From Blastococcus_B deserti (GTDB lineage: Bacteria > Actinomycetota > Actinomycetes > Mycobacteriales > Geodermatophilaceae), in the NCBI RefSeq assembly GCF_042682525.1, contig NZ_JBHUHP010000023.1, forward strand, positions 21,979-85,978: a stretch of DNA of 64,000 nt, read 5' to 3'. Made by a program: the position numbers and the translations under genes. Below, piece by piece: positions 1-7,817 of this stretch. The stretch's first letter is position 1. Every line of letters begins with the position of its first letter. Under the pieces are notes generated by a model that worked only from the letters and a program-made list of their open reading frames with translations, made no database searches and was not told the DNA's origin.

Positions 1-839
1 AGAGCTCCACCGCGGCCCATGAACAGCCGGGCGGCGACCAGGGCCATGCCGGCGGCGCCGGCGATCATGAGCGGCTCCAGCACCAGCCGGAACTGCGGGA
101 CGTCGAAGTCGTACTCCCCCTGGAACACCGACAGCCCCAGCAGCAGGCCGCCCATCGCCGACGCCTGGCGGACGAAGCGCGCGGTGCGACCGACCTTGCG
201 GTCGCCGTCGTCGGTCGACAGCCCGCCGTGGCCCTCCTGCTCCAGGAGGAGCAGTCCCACGATCGAGAGACCGGCGCCGGTGATGAGCATCAGGTGGGTC
301 GGGCCCCAGAGCGTCACGTCCTGCCCGAACATCCGGTGCCAGACGTCGTCGAGGGGGAATCCCAGCAGGGCGTAGAAGCCGGCGGCGGTGAGCACGATGC
401 CGCCGACCGGGACGTCCCAGCCGCGCAGGAAGCGCACCGCGGCCGGGCCGGGCTTCTCGTCGAGGGGCATCGCGCAGGCCAGCACGCCGCCGGCGAAGAC
501 GCCGAACAGACCGAACAGGATCAGGAAGTGCGCAGGGTTGGCCAGCGGGCCCTCGTCCCGGCCCACGCCGATGTGCAGGCTGATGTCCCAGAGCATGCCC
601 AGCAGCGCGACCAGCAGCGAGACGGTGGTCAGGATGGTCGGCAGCGCCACCCAGGCCGGCACGCCGGTCGCCGCGCCCAGGCGCGTGCCGATGCGGGTGA
701 GCACGGCCGAGCGGCGGGTCCGGTGCACGAACACCAGGCCGAGGAGGGCGGCGGTCAGCACCAGGCCGATGCCGGTCGCCAGGATCACCTCGCCGATCGC
801 GGCGCCTCCGGCGGGACGTGTGTCAGCGGCGAGCAGCAC
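1..839 (-). CDS. Integral membrane protein, 3' end cut by window edge
   Basis: The minus-strand frame stays open from a GTG at 839 to the window edge, giving 279 codons without the C-terminus. An AGGAGG ribosome site lies a few bases before the GTG. The translation has several hydrophobic stretches (for example VILATGIGLVLTAALLGLVF near the start) separated by short charged loops, so it is a polytopic membrane protein. I do not recognise a family. A loop carries LHIGVGRDEGPLANPAHF and a later stretch WGPTHLMLITGAGL, both with histidines near membrane helices, which could bind metal or heme; that is speculation. It diverges from the MerR-type regulator at 950, so the regulator may control it. 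Confidence 0.75.
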   Translation of the reverse strand, partial: MLLAADTRPAGGAAIGEVILATGIGLVLTAALLGLVFVHRTRRSAVLTRIGTRLGAATGVPAWVALPTILTTVSLLVALLGMLWDISLHIGVGRDEGPLANPAHFLILFGLFGVFAGGVLACAMPLDEKPGPAAVRFLRGWDVPVGGIVLTAAGFYALLGFPLDDVWHRMFGQDVTLWGPTHLMLITGAGLSIVGLLLLEQEGHGGLSTDDGDRKVGRTARFVRQASAMGGLLLGLSVFQGEYDFDVPQFRLVLEPLMIAGAAGMALVAARLFMGRGGA

Positions 840-949
840 GGGAACCTCCTGGAGCCATGCGGGTATGGAACACCCGTGACCGTGACATCGACAACTGGTA
901 CATACAACGAGCGCACTACCGTGGACGTCACGACGAGGAGGAGGTGTCC

Positions 950-1774
950 GTGGTCACCCCGGGGCAGGCCCAGCGCGGGGACGAGGACGGCGATCGCGAG
1001 CTGACGGTCGACGAGCTCGCCGCCCGCGTCGGGGTCACGGTGCGCAACCTGCGCGCGTACTCCGCCCGCGGGTTGCTGCCTCCGCCGCGCATGGTGGGCC
1101 GCACCGGTTACTACGGGCGGGAGCACGTGGCCCGCCTGCTCCTGGTCCGGGAGATGCTCGCCGAGGGCTACTCGCTGGCGATGATCGAGCGGACCCTCGC
1201 CTCGGCCCCCGCCAATGCCAGCAGCACGACGCTGGCCCTCCACCGGGCGCTGCTGGCGCCCTGGCTGCCGCCGGAGCCGGAGACGATGACCGGCGCGGAG
1301 CTCGCCGCCCGGGCCGGTGTTCCCGAGGACCCGGCGCTCGTCGACCGGCTGGTGGAGCTGGGCCTGGTGCAGCGGCTCGGCGACGGCGACCTGCGGGTGG
1401 TGGACCCGGCGCTGCTGACGGCGGGGCTGCAGGTGGTGGCGCTCGGCATCCCCCCGGACGAGCTCATCGACGCCCAGACCCGGGTGAACGCGCACGTCCG
1501 CGAGATCGCGGAGACGTACGTGCAGCTGTTCGTGCGGACGGGCTGGCAGGCGTTCGTCGACGCGGGCGCGCCGCGCGACCAGCTGGACGCCGTGCGCGAC
1601 ACCGTCGCCCGGCTGCAGCCCGCCGCGGCGCAGGCCGTCCTGGCCGCCTTCCGCACCGAGATGGCCGCCGCGGTGGGAGCCGCGCTCGAGACCGTGCTCA
1701 GTCGGCTGGACCAGGAAGCTGCTCCCGCCGCATCCCCTCCTGCGCCGCCTCCGCTGCCTCCTCGCGGGCGCTGA
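950..1774 (+). CDS. MerR-family transcriptional regulator
   Basis: A 274-residue protein. The N-terminal winged-helix DNA-binding domain (about residues 20-90) reads LTVDELAARVGVTVRNLRAY, followed by SARGLLPPPRMVGRTGYYG and the usual helix ending in LLLVREML, as in MerR proteins. The rest is an alpha-helical effector part of about 180 residues with no recognised ligand domain, longer than classical metal-sensing MerR proteins. The GTG at 950 is preferred over upstream starts because GAGGAGGAG ends 6 bases before it; a GTG at 944 overlaps that site. The last residues are Pro/Ala-rich and overlap the end of a small convergent gene. It is divergent from the membrane protein at the window start, its likely target. 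Confidence 0.85.
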   Translation: MVTPGQAQRGDEDGDRELTVDELAARVGVTVRNLRAYSARGLLPPPRMVGRTGYYGREHVARLLLVREMLAEGYSLAMIERTLASAPANASSTTLALHRALLAPWLPPEPETMTGAELAARAGVPEDPALVDRLVELGLVQRLGDGDLRVVDPALLTAGLQVVALGIPPDELIDAQTRVNAHVREIAETYVQLFVRTGWQAFVDAGAPRDQLDAVRDTVARLQPAAAQAVLAAFRTEMAAAVGAALETVLSRLDQEAAPAASPPAPPPLPPRGR

Positions 1775-1886
1775 GCCTGCGGTCGCGCACGACGGCGCCG
1801 GCGACGAGCCCGATCAGGACCGCGGCGGGCACGAAGAAGCCCACCGTCCCGATGAGGCTCAGGCCGTCGGTCGCCACGACGTCCAC
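1698..1886 (-). CDS. Small single-pass membrane protein, hypothetical
   Basis: About 62 residues: a short N-terminus, one hydrophobic helix (LIGTVGFFVPAAVLIGLVAG) and a basic then acidic tail (VVRDRRLSAREEAAEAAQEG). The reading frame overlaps the 3' end of the MerR gene tail-to-tail by 77 bases, so one of the two C-termini may be over-extended. A GTG at 1898 is an alternative start, but it sits only one base from the GGAGG at 1900-1904; the GTG at 1886 is 13 bases away, so neither spacing is ideal. No function can be assigned. Confidence 0.5.
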   Translation of the reverse strand: MDVVATDGLSLIGTVGFFVPAAVLIGLVAGAVVRDRRLSAREEAAEAAQEGMRREQLPGPAD

Positions 1887-2036
1887 GACACCGGTCACGC
1901 CTCCATGTGACACCGCTGGCTGACACGGCGTCAAACGGGGGATCCGCCGGGAGGGCCGGTGCGCCGTGAGATCGGGGACATGCACCTTCGGCCGGGCGCG
2001 GAGCGGGGCCCTTCACCGCGGTCGCCGGCGGGCGCG

Positions 2037-2975
2037 TCAGCCGGAGGTCCTGCCCTCGCGCCAGTAGCCCATGAACGCGACCGAGTGACGGTCCACGCCA
2101 CGCTCCTGCACCAGGTGGCGGCGCAGGCCCCTCACCACGGCCGCCTCGCCGGCCAGCCAGGCGTAGAGGCCGGAGGAGCGGCGGCGCTCCGCCTCCTCCT
2201 GGGGGACCTCCCACAGGATGCCGGCGTCGACGTCGACGTCGTCCAGCACGGTGCCGGGCGTGGGGGAGAGGACGTCGCCCAGCTCGTCGACCGCGGCGAC
2301 GACGGCCGCGGTCAGCAGGGCGCCGCGGGGAGCCGCTGCCGCGCCGTCGTCGGGCCGGCGCGGCAGCCAGGTGATCCGCACCCCCGCGGGCGCCGCCGTG
2401 TCGAGCACGTCGGCCGGGGTGGGGACCTCCAGGAGGACCCGCGCGTGCCGACCGGCGGGCAGGCTCTCGACGATCGCGCAGATGGCCGGCACCGCCGTCT
2501 CGTCACCGGCGAGGAGGAGGCACGACGCGTCGGCCGGGGGGTGCCACTCGTAGCCGCCGGTCGGGCCGGGGAACCGGGCGTTGGGGCCGATCAGCACGAC
2601 CTCGTCGCCGGCCGTGGCCGTCTCCGCCCACGCCGACGCCGGCCCCGTCGCGCCGTGCAGCACGAAGTCGACGTCGACCTCGCCGACCTCGGGCCGGAGC
2701 GCGCGGACGGTGTACGTCCGTATCGGCATCCGGCGCTGGGCCGGCAGCTCCCGCCACGCGCCGTACCAGTCGGGGTCGGTCGGGCAGTCGCCGATGCCGC
2801 GGCCGGGCAGCGGCAGCATCACCTTGATCCGCTGGTCGCGACCGTTCGAGGTGAACGCGGCCATGTCGGGGCCGGTGAAGGTGACCCGCAGGAAGCTCGG
2901 GCTCAGGCGCTGCAGCCGGGCGACGCGGACGGCGAACGGGCGGTACGCGGGGATCTGCAGCGTCTCGACCGTCAT
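2037..2975 (-). CDS. Siderophore-interacting protein (FAD-dependent ferric-siderophore reductase)
   Basis: A 312-residue cytoplasmic flavoprotein of the SIP/ViuB family. The N-terminal FAD-binding beta-barrel (about 10-130) contains LSPSFLRVTFTGPDM and RTYTVRALRP, matching the FAD-binding RxYT motif. The C-terminal NAD(P)H-type domain carries LLLAGDETAVPAICAI, the typical GDETALPA-like motif, and ends with GYWREGR, the conserved SIP C-terminus. Members reduce ferric siderophores in the cytoplasm to release iron. The ATG at 2975 follows a GGGAGAGGG-type site. It is divergent from the Fe-siderophore binding lipoprotein at 3121, and an iron box lies between them (3017-3035), so both are probably repressed by an IdeR/DtxR regulator when iron is plentiful. 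Confidence 0.93.
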   Translation of the reverse strand: MTVETLQIPAYRPFAVRVARLQRLSPSFLRVTFTGPDMAAFTSNGRDQRIKVMLPLPGRGIGDCPTDPDWYGAWRELPAQRRMPIRTYTVRALRPEVGEVDVDFVLHGATGPASAWAETATAGDEVVLIGPNARFPGPTGGYEWHPPADASCLLLAGDETAVPAICAIVESLPAGRHARVLLEVPTPADVLDTAAPAGVRITWLPRRPDDGAAAAPRGALLTAAVVAAVDELGDVLSPTPGTVLDDVDVDAGILWEVPQEEAERRRSSGLYAWLAGEAAVVRGLRRHLVQERGVDRHSVAFMGYWREGRTSG

Positions 2976-3016
2976 GCGCCCTCTCCCGGCCGGCCGCCGG
3001 CGAGGCGGCGATCTAC

Positions 3017-3035
3017 TTAGGTTAGCCTTCCCTAG
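3017..3035. promoter_or_regulatory. Iron box (IdeR/DtxR-type operator)
   Basis: The 19-base segment TTAGGTTAGCCTTCCCTAG matches the IdeR/DtxR consensus TTAGGTTAGSCTAACCTAA at 16 of 19 positions. It lies between the divergent siderophore-interacting protein and siderophore-binding lipoprotein genes, about 40 bases from the ATG of the first and 85 from the second, suitable for controlling both. Confidence 0.8.
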
Positions 3036-3120
3036 CTTTGCGGCGGAGTGTGGCACACGGTCGCGGAGCGATCCAGCGGCGCGGCCCACCGGGGGACGCG
3101 CCCCACGCCGAAGGAGAGCG

Positions 3121-4077
3121 ATGAGACGTCCCACCGTGTCCGCAGCCGGCCTGGCCCTGGCCGCCGTGCTTCCCCTGACCGCTTGCGCCGGCGCGGACGC
3201 CGCCTCGTCCGACGCCGCGGCGACGGCGTCGACCGATGCGTCCTTCCCGCGCACGGTCGAGCACGCCATGGGGACGACGGAGATCGCGGAACAGCCCGAG
3301 CGCGTCGTCGTCCTGGACACCGGCGAACTGGACTCGGTGCTGTCGCTGGGCGTCACGCCGGTGGGCGCGGTGACCACGGCCGTGTCCGACGGCTTCCTCA
3401 GCTACCTGGCCGAGGACGCGGCGGACGTCGAGGTCGTCGGCACGATCGCCGAGCCGAACCTCGAGGCCATCGCGGCGCTGCAGCCCGACCTCATCCTGTC
3501 CAACAAGGTGCGGCACGAGGACGTCTACGAGCAGCTGTCGCAGATCGCGCCCACGGTCTTCGCGGAGAAGGTGGGGGCCGTGTGGAAGGAGAACTTCCAG
3601 CTGGCCGCCGAGGCGCTCGGGTTGGAGGACGGGGCGCGGGACGCCCTGGACGAGTACGAGCAGCGGGCAGCCGAGCTCGGCGAGACCCTGGGCGACCCCG
3701 CGGAGACGACGGTCAGCGCGCTGCGCTTCGTCGAGGGCACCATCCGGGTCTACCAGGCGCAGTCGTTCATCGGCACGGTCCTCGCCGACATCGGTCTCGA
3801 CCTGGTGGAGCTGCCGACGGGGGAGACCGCGACGTTCGCCGAGCTGAGCGCCGAGGAGCTCACCACGGCCGACGCCGACGTCGTCCTGTACTCGTCCTAC
3901 GGCCCGGTCGAGGACTCGGGGGAGGCCGCCGTCGTCGGGGGCCCGCTCTGGCCGCGGCTGTCCGCCGTCGCCGACGGTCGGGCGTTCGCCGTGGAGGACG
4001 ACGTCTTCTACACCGGCATCGGCCTGGGGGCGGCCACCCTGCAGCTGGAGTCCCTGGAGGAGCTGCTGGCCGGCTGA
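3121..4077 (+). CDS. Iron-siderophore ABC transporter substrate-binding lipoprotein
   Basis: A 318-residue periplasmic-binding protein of the FecB/FepB (TroA-like) class. The signal peptide ends in a lipobox LTAC with Cys22 as the lipidated residue. The mature protein has the class signature ERVVVLDTGELDSVLSLGV, an LQPDLILSN strand and a C-terminal LESLEELL helix. The ATG at 3121 follows GAAGGAGAG. No permease or ATPase genes follow, so the membrane and ATPase components must be elsewhere. The gene is divergent from the siderophore-interacting protein and downstream of an iron box, supporting a role in ferric-siderophore capture under iron limitation. It ends at a strong hairpin shared with the convergent bfr gene. 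In mycobacteria a fecB-like gene lies near ctaD/serB; here they are far apart. Confidence 0.92.
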   Translation: MRRPTVSAAGLALAAVLPLTACAGADAASSDAAATASTDASFPRTVEHAMGTTEIAEQPERVVVLDTGELDSVLSLGVTPVGAVTTAVSDGFLSYLAEDAADVEVVGTIAEPNLEAIAALQPDLILSNKVRHEDVYEQLSQIAPTVFAEKVGAVWKENFQLAAEALGLEDGARDALDEYEQRAAELGETLGDPAETTVSALRFVEGTIRVYQAQSFIGTVLADIGLDLVELPTGETATFAELSAEELTTADADVVLYSSYGPVEDSGEAAVVGGPLWPRLSAVADGRAFAVEDDVFYTGIGLGAATLQLESLEELLAG

Positions 4078-4102
4078 GTCGGCGGCACGCGACGTCGCGG
4101 GG

Positions 4103-4145
4103 ACGACGAGGGCCGCCTCCCCTCAGGGGAGGCGGCCCTCGTCGT
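4103..4145. terminator. Bidirectional terminator hairpin
   Basis: A perfect 20-bp inverted repeat (ACGACGAGGGCCGCCTCCCC with its complement) separated by a 3-base loop TCA sits between the convergent siderophore-binding lipoprotein and bfr genes. Confidence 0.85.
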
Positions 4146-4147
4146 GT

Positions 4148-4633
4148 TCAGGGGGTCTCGCCGGTGACGATCTGCGTGGCCAGGTACTGCGGCGCCCCGA
4201 CCCGCTCGATGGCGGCCAGCTGCGCCTCGAACCAGTCGGCGTGCTTCTCCTCGTCGCGCACCATCTCCTCGAAGACGGCGGCGGTGCCGTGGTCGCCGAG
4301 GGTGTGGCACTCCTGGGCGGAGGCGTTGAACTGCGCGACGGCGGCCTTCTCGCTGTCGAGCGCCAGCACCAGCATCTCCTCGGCGGACTCGCCGACCCGG
4401 ATGGCCCCGAGGCGCTGCACGTTCGGGTGACCGTCGAAGAGCAGCACGCGCTGGATGAGGGCGTCGGCGTCCCGCATCTCGTCGATCGAGAGGTCGTAGA
4501 AGACCTTGCCCAGCTTCGACAGCCCCCAGGAGTCGAGCATCCGGGCGTTGAGGAAGTACGTGTTGGTGACGGTGAGCTCGAAGGTCAAGGCGTCGTTCAG
4601 GAGTTCGACCACACGGGGACTAACGGGCTGCAC
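4148..4633 (-). CDS. bfr: Bacterioferritin with a substituted ferroxidase ligand
   Basis: About 161 residues, the normal length of bacterioferritin, which oxidises and stores iron as a 24-mer cage. Conserved: Glu19, Tyr26, Glu52, heme-ligand Met53, Glu95 and the RDEEKHADW stretch with Glu128 and His131. The position equal to E. coli His54 is Asp55 (DEMRDAD instead of EMKHAD), so one ferroxidase ligand is changed. The GTG at 4633 is preferred because AGG lies 8 bases upstream and the product then aligns with family N-termini; GTG at 4642 is possible. The gene overlaps the end of bfd by 14 bases, implying translational coupling, and ends at the terminator 4103-4145. Confidence 0.92.
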   Translation of the reverse strand: MQPVSPRVVELLNDALTFELTVTNTYFLNARMLDSWGLSKLGKVFYDLSIDEMRDADALIQRVLLFDGHPNVQRLGAIRVGESAEEMLVLALDSEKAAVAQFNASAQECHTLGDHGTAAVFEEMVRDEEKHADWFEAQLAAIERVGAPQYLATQIVTGETP

Positions 4634-4853
4634 CAGCCACACCTACTTCTCGCTCGGCCGCGTGCTGCTCGGTACGGCGCTCGGCTCGGACCGGGCAATG
4701 CTGACACACGAGGTCACGCAGGGAGCTGATGCAGTTGCCGCAGGTGCGCCCTGCTCCGGTCTCCCGGGCCACGTCGGCCACGCAGCGGGCGCCGTTGGCG
4801 ATCGCCTCGATGATGTCGCGGTCGGTCACCACGTTGCAGTGGCACACGTACAT
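4620..4853 (-). CDS. bfd: Bacterioferritin-associated ferredoxin
   Basis: A 77-residue BFD-like [2Fe-2S] protein. The cluster ligands follow the family pattern exactly: Cys4, Cys6, Cys38 and Cys41 (MYVCHCN and TCGNC). Bfd docks on bacterioferritin and passes electrons to the stored ferric mineral so iron can be released. It is the first gene of a bfd-bfr operon, with a 14-base overlap, and lies 67 bases downstream of an iron box. The C-terminal extension after the last Cys (about 35 residues, charged) is longer than in E. coli Bfd. Confidence 0.93.
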   Translation of the reverse strand: MYVCHCNVVTDRDIIEAIANGARCVADVARETGAGRTCGNCISSLRDLVCQHCPVRAERRTEQHAAEREVGVAGAAR

Positions 4854-4919
4854 GGCGGTCGCCTCACCGGTAGCGCGAACAGTGTCTGCCTCCCAGAGGC
4901 TCGACCCTGGGCACCGGGT

Positions 4920-4938
4920 GCAGGTTAGCCTTACCTGA
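4920..4938. promoter_or_regulatory. Iron box upstream of bfd-bfr
   Basis: The core AGGTTAGCCTTACCTGA (4922-4938) matches 15 of 17 positions of the IdeR/DtxR operator consensus. It is 67 bases before the bfd ATG on the minus strand, so bfd-bfr is probably under iron control with the siderophore genes at 2-4 kb. Confidence 0.78.
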
Positions 4939-4994
4939 GTGGTGCCCGTCAAGTGGGCTGGTCAGCCGCCGCCGCGGTGTCTACGTTCAGCCGC

Positions 4995-5777
4995 ATGCCG
5001 GACCTCGCCGCTCGCGCCCGCACCCTGACGGATCTGCACACGGCTCCGGAGATCCTCGTCCTCGCCAACGTGTGGGACGTCGTCTCCGCGCGGGTGGTCG
5101 CCGCGACCGACGGCGTCCGGGCCCTGGCGACGGCGAGCCACTCGATCGCCGCGACCTTCGGGTACGAGGACGGCGAGAACATCCCGCTCGACCTCCACCT
5201 GGACATGGTGGGCCGGATCGTCGCCGCCGTGGAGCTGCCGGTGAGCATGGACATGGAGGCCGGCTACGGGGACCCGGGGGAGACCGCCCGCCGCGCCATC
5301 GAGCGGGGCGTCGTCGGCGGCAATCTCGAGGACCGGATGCAGCCGCTGGACGACGCGGTCGCCGCCGTGGAGGCGGTGCTCCGCGCCGGCCGGGACGCCG
5401 GGATCGACTTCGTCCTCAACGCCCGTACCGACGTCTTCGTGCAGGCCCCCCGGGACGCCGACCGAGGCCGCCTGGTGGACGAGGCGATCCGCCGCGGACG
5501 GGCGTTCCTGGACGCGGGCGCGCCGGTGGTCTTCGTGCCCGGCGTCGTCGCGCGCGAGGAGATCGTGGCCCTCGCCGACGCCCTGGGACCGCGGCGGCTC
5601 ACCGTGATCAGCGTGCCGCGGTACTCGCTGCCCGCCCGCGAGCTGGAGGAGCTCGGCGTCGCCCGGGTGTCGACCGGCCCGTTCACCCAGCGGGTCGCAC
5701 TGACCGCGCTGCAGGACGCCACGGCGGAGATCGTGGCCGGCGGTGTGCTGCCCGAGAGCACCCGCACCCTGAACTGA
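4995..5777 (+). CDS. Isocitrate lyase/PEP mutase superfamily enzyme
   Basis: A 260-residue TIM-barrel protein of the ICL/PEPM superfamily, which makes or breaks C-C or C-P bonds next to a carboxylate. Features: VLANVWDVVSARVV near the start, LPVSMDMEAGYGD (the Mg-binding DxExGYG loop), GGNLEDRM, FVLNARTDVF, and VVFVPGVV. The canonical catalytic KKCGH motif of true isocitrate lyases is absent, as is usual for the short, uncharacterised actinobacterial members often labelled phosphonomutase-like. The substrate cannot be told from sequence. The ATG at 4995 lacks a clear ribosome site and could be leaderless. It stands alone between bfd and the response regulator. Confidence 0.85.
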   Translation: MPDLAARARTLTDLHTAPEILVLANVWDVVSARVVAATDGVRALATASHSIAATFGYEDGENIPLDLHLDMVGRIVAAVELPVSMDMEAGYGDPGETARRAIERGVVGGNLEDRMQPLDDAVAAVEAVLRAGRDAGIDFVLNARTDVFVQAPRDADRGRLVDEAIRRGRAFLDAGAPVVFVPGVVAREEIVALADALGPRRLTVISVPRYSLPARELEELGVARVSTGPFTQRVALTALQDATAEIVAGGVLPESTRTLN

Positions 5778-5916
5778 CCGACCCCACCCCTTCGAGGGAG
5801 CGGCGCCCGTCCGCAGGCGCTCGACTCAAGCCCGCGGTCGCGACTGCCGATCACCCGGTCAGGTGAGCGGAGGAGTCGTCCTCCGCACCTGCGCCCGCCG
5901 GTGAGGAGGAGAGGTC

Positions 5917-6618
5917 GTGCCCGCACAGTCCGTGCTCGTGGTGGAGGACACCGACGAGATCCGTGAGCTCGTCACCACGGTGCTGCACCGGGCCGGGTTC
6001 GACGTCCGCGAGGCGGCCTCGGGGGCCGCGTGCCTCGAGGAGGTGCGGCGGAACCCTCCCGACCTGATCGTGCTCGACCTGGGGCTCCCGGACGCCGACG
6101 GCACCGAGGTGTGCCGGCAGATCCGTGCCGAGACCCAGTGCTACGTCCTGATGCTCACCGCCCGCGCCGAGGAGGTCGACCTGCTCATCGGGCTGGCGGT
6201 CGGCGCGGACGGCTACATGGCCAAGCCCTTCTCGCCGCGCGAGCTCGTCGCGCGGGTGCAGGCGATGCTGCGCTTCCCCCGCAACGGAGCCCCGGCGCCC
6301 GAGCCGGCTGCCGCGGAGTCGGTGCGCCGGCTCGCCGAGCTCGAGGTGGACGAGGAGAGCCGTGAGGTCCGGGTGGACGGCGCCGTCGTCGACCTGACCC
6401 GTACCGAGTTCGACCTGCTCGCCGCGCTGGCGTCCCGGCCCGGCCGGGTGCTCCAGCGGGAGACACTGCTGCGCGAGGTCTGGCAGACCGACTGGGAGGG
6501 CAACCTCCGGTTGGTCGAGGCGCACATGTCCAACCTGCGCCGCAAGCTCGTCGCGGCCGGCCTGAACTCTCCCGAGATCCGGACCGTGCGCGGAGTGGGT
6601 TACCGGCTCGTCGCCTGA
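5917..6618 (+). CDS. OmpR/PhoB-type response regulator
   Basis: A 233-residue two-domain regulator. The receiver domain (4-115) has the acidic pocket VVEDTDE, the phospho-acceptor Asp54 in VLDLGLPD, Thr in LMLTARAE and Lys in YMAKPFSP. The C-terminal winged helix (about 140-233) carries VVDLTRTEFDLLAAL, the recognition-helix region, and VRGVGYRL at the end. The GTG at 5917 follows GAGGAGGAGAGG. No kinase is directly adjacent; a REC-Hpt gene converges on it and a PAS kinase lies 3 kb away, so it is a plausible final output of that phosphorelay (inference). OmpR-type regulators bind 11-bp-phased direct repeats, and one occurs at 9192-9210. Confidence 0.93.
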   Translation: MPAQSVLVVEDTDEIRELVTTVLHRAGFDVREAASGAACLEEVRRNPPDLIVLDLGLPDADGTEVCRQIRAETQCYVLMLTARAEEVDLLIGLAVGADGYMAKPFSPRELVARVQAMLRFPRNGAPAPEPAAAESVRRLAELEVDEESREVRVDGAVVDLTRTEFDLLAALASRPGRVLQRETLLREVWQTDWEGNLRLVEAHMSNLRRKLVAAGLNSPEIRTVRGVGYRLVA

Positions 6619-6675
6619 GGAAGGACCTCCTCCTCCCCACCGCCTCGCGAGCTCGGCGGGACCCCTGGCGATGCC

Positions 6676-7350
6676 TCAGGCGCGGGCCAGCTCCTGCAGC
6701 CGGACGACGCTTGCGTGGGCCATGACGCCGCGGCGGGCGTCGGCCGCGATGGCCCGGCAGACCGAGGCCACCTCCGGATGCCCGAGCTGGCCGCTGGTCC
6801 CCGCGAGGGTGTGCGCGGCGGAGACCACGGCCGGTGCGTCGCCGGACCGGGTCCCGGCGGCGATGGCCCTCAGCCGGCCGGGCAGTGCGGCGAGGTACAT
6901 CTCGTGGAGCCGGTCCATCAGTTCCGCGTCGACGTCGTCGTCGTGGAGGTCGGTCCACTCCTGCACGTGGGTGAGCTGGTCCTGCGCAGCCGGCCCCGTG
7001 GTCCGGCTGCGCAGGAAGTCGAGGAGGATCCGCGCCTCGACCGGCTTGGCCAGGCAGGCCATGGCGCCCGCGGTGACCGCGGCGGCGCGGATCTCGTCGG
7101 TGGGCTCGGCGGTGACGACCAGGAAGCGCGCGCGGGAGCCGTTGCGGCGCATCCGGCGGAGCATCGCCGGCCCGTCGTCGCCGGGCAGTGCCACGTCGGT
7201 GACCACCAGGTCGGGGTCGTCGGCGGCGGCCATCCGGTGAGCGGCCCGCGCGCCGGCCGCCTCGCGGACCTGCCAGCCGCCGAGGCGGAGGAGGCCGGCG
7301 ACCCGGCGCCGTGCGTCGGCGTCGGCGTCGACGACCAGCGCGGTCAGCAC
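6676..7350 (-). CDS. Receiver-Hpt phosphorelay protein
   Basis: A 224-residue protein. The receiver (1-115) has Asp8/Asp10, phospho-acceptor Asp52 (VVTDVALPG) and Lys102 (LAKPVEA). The Hpt domain (about 135-215) has His180 in SAAHTLAGTSGQLG, the classic AHTLKGSS-type motif. It should accept a phosphoryl group from a kinase or receiver and pass it on. It has no DNA-binding domain. The GTG at 7350 overlaps the end of the secreted-protein gene (GTGCTGA), so it is translationally coupled to an operon encoding a SipW-type peptidase and a TasA-like protein. This position suggests it helps regulate matrix or surface-fibre production. Confidence 0.88.
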   Translation of the reverse strand: MLTALVVDADADARRRVAGLLRLGGWQVREAAGARAAHRMAAADDPDLVVTDVALPGDDGPAMLRRMRRNGSRARFLVVTAEPTDEIRAAAVTAGAMACLAKPVEARILLDFLRSRTTGPAAQDQLTHVQEWTDLHDDDVDAELMDRLHEMYLAALPGRLRAIAAGTRSGDAPAVVSAAHTLAGTSGQLGHPEVASVCRAIAADARRGVMAHASVVRLQELARA

Positions 7351-7817
7351 GTCAGCACCGGCGTGCGCGCGGTCTCGGCCGTCCAGCCGTAGCTGGTGAG
7401 CGTCAGGACCGAGAGACGGGGCTGGTAGTTCAGGTAGCCACGGTCGACCGTGGCACTGACCGAGCGGGTCGCCGCGTCGGTCTCGGCCATCACGACCGAC
7501 TGCCCGTTGTTCAGATGCGCCATCACGCGGTAGCCGATGACCCCGCGTGCCGTGGTGCTCGCCGGCCAGGAGACGTCCGCGTGGTACCAGTGCCGGTAGG
7601 TGATGACCCACTGGCCGTAGGCGTTCCAGTAGCCCGACGTGGTCGTGTAGCAGTAGTCGTCGACCGTGACCGAGGCCGGCGCGGTGACGGTGCCGGTGGT
7701 GACGCTGGTCCCGACGGTGACGGAGTCGGCGAAGGTGGCCGACGCCGGGACGGCCGTGCCGACTGTGACGGTGAGGGTGAGGCCGATGAGGGCCAGCGCC
7801 CGTCGGATGCCGGTCAT
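7344..7817 (-). CDS. Small secreted protein of the TasA/SipW-like operon
   Basis: A 157-residue exported protein. The N-terminus is a signal sequence (RRALALIGLTLTVTVGTAVP) followed by ASATFADSVTV, resembling the TF(A/S)DS region seen just after cleavage in SipW-dependent proteins. The mature part is Thr/Ser/Val-rich with many aromatic residues (YCYTTTSGYWNAYGQW, YRHWYHADVSW) and only two Cys, suggesting an extracellular beta-rich fold. I do not recognise a family. Its ATG overlaps the stop of the signal peptidase gene by 4 bases (ATGA), and its stop overlaps the REC-Hpt start, so the four genes 9099 to 6676 form one operon. Confidence 0.78.
   Translation of the reverse strand: MTGIRRALALIGLTLTVTVGTAVPASATFADSVTVGTSVTTGTVTAPASVTVDDYCYTTTSGYWNAYGQWVITYRHWYHADVSWPASTTARGVIGYRVMAHLNNGQSVVMAETDAATRSVSATVDRGYLNYQPRLSVLTLTSYGWTAETARTPVLTC

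Noticed and set aside
2037..4077. A siderophore biosynthesis cluster
   Set aside because: Only the reductase and the binding lipoprotein are present; there are no NRPS, NIS synthetase or permease genes nearby.
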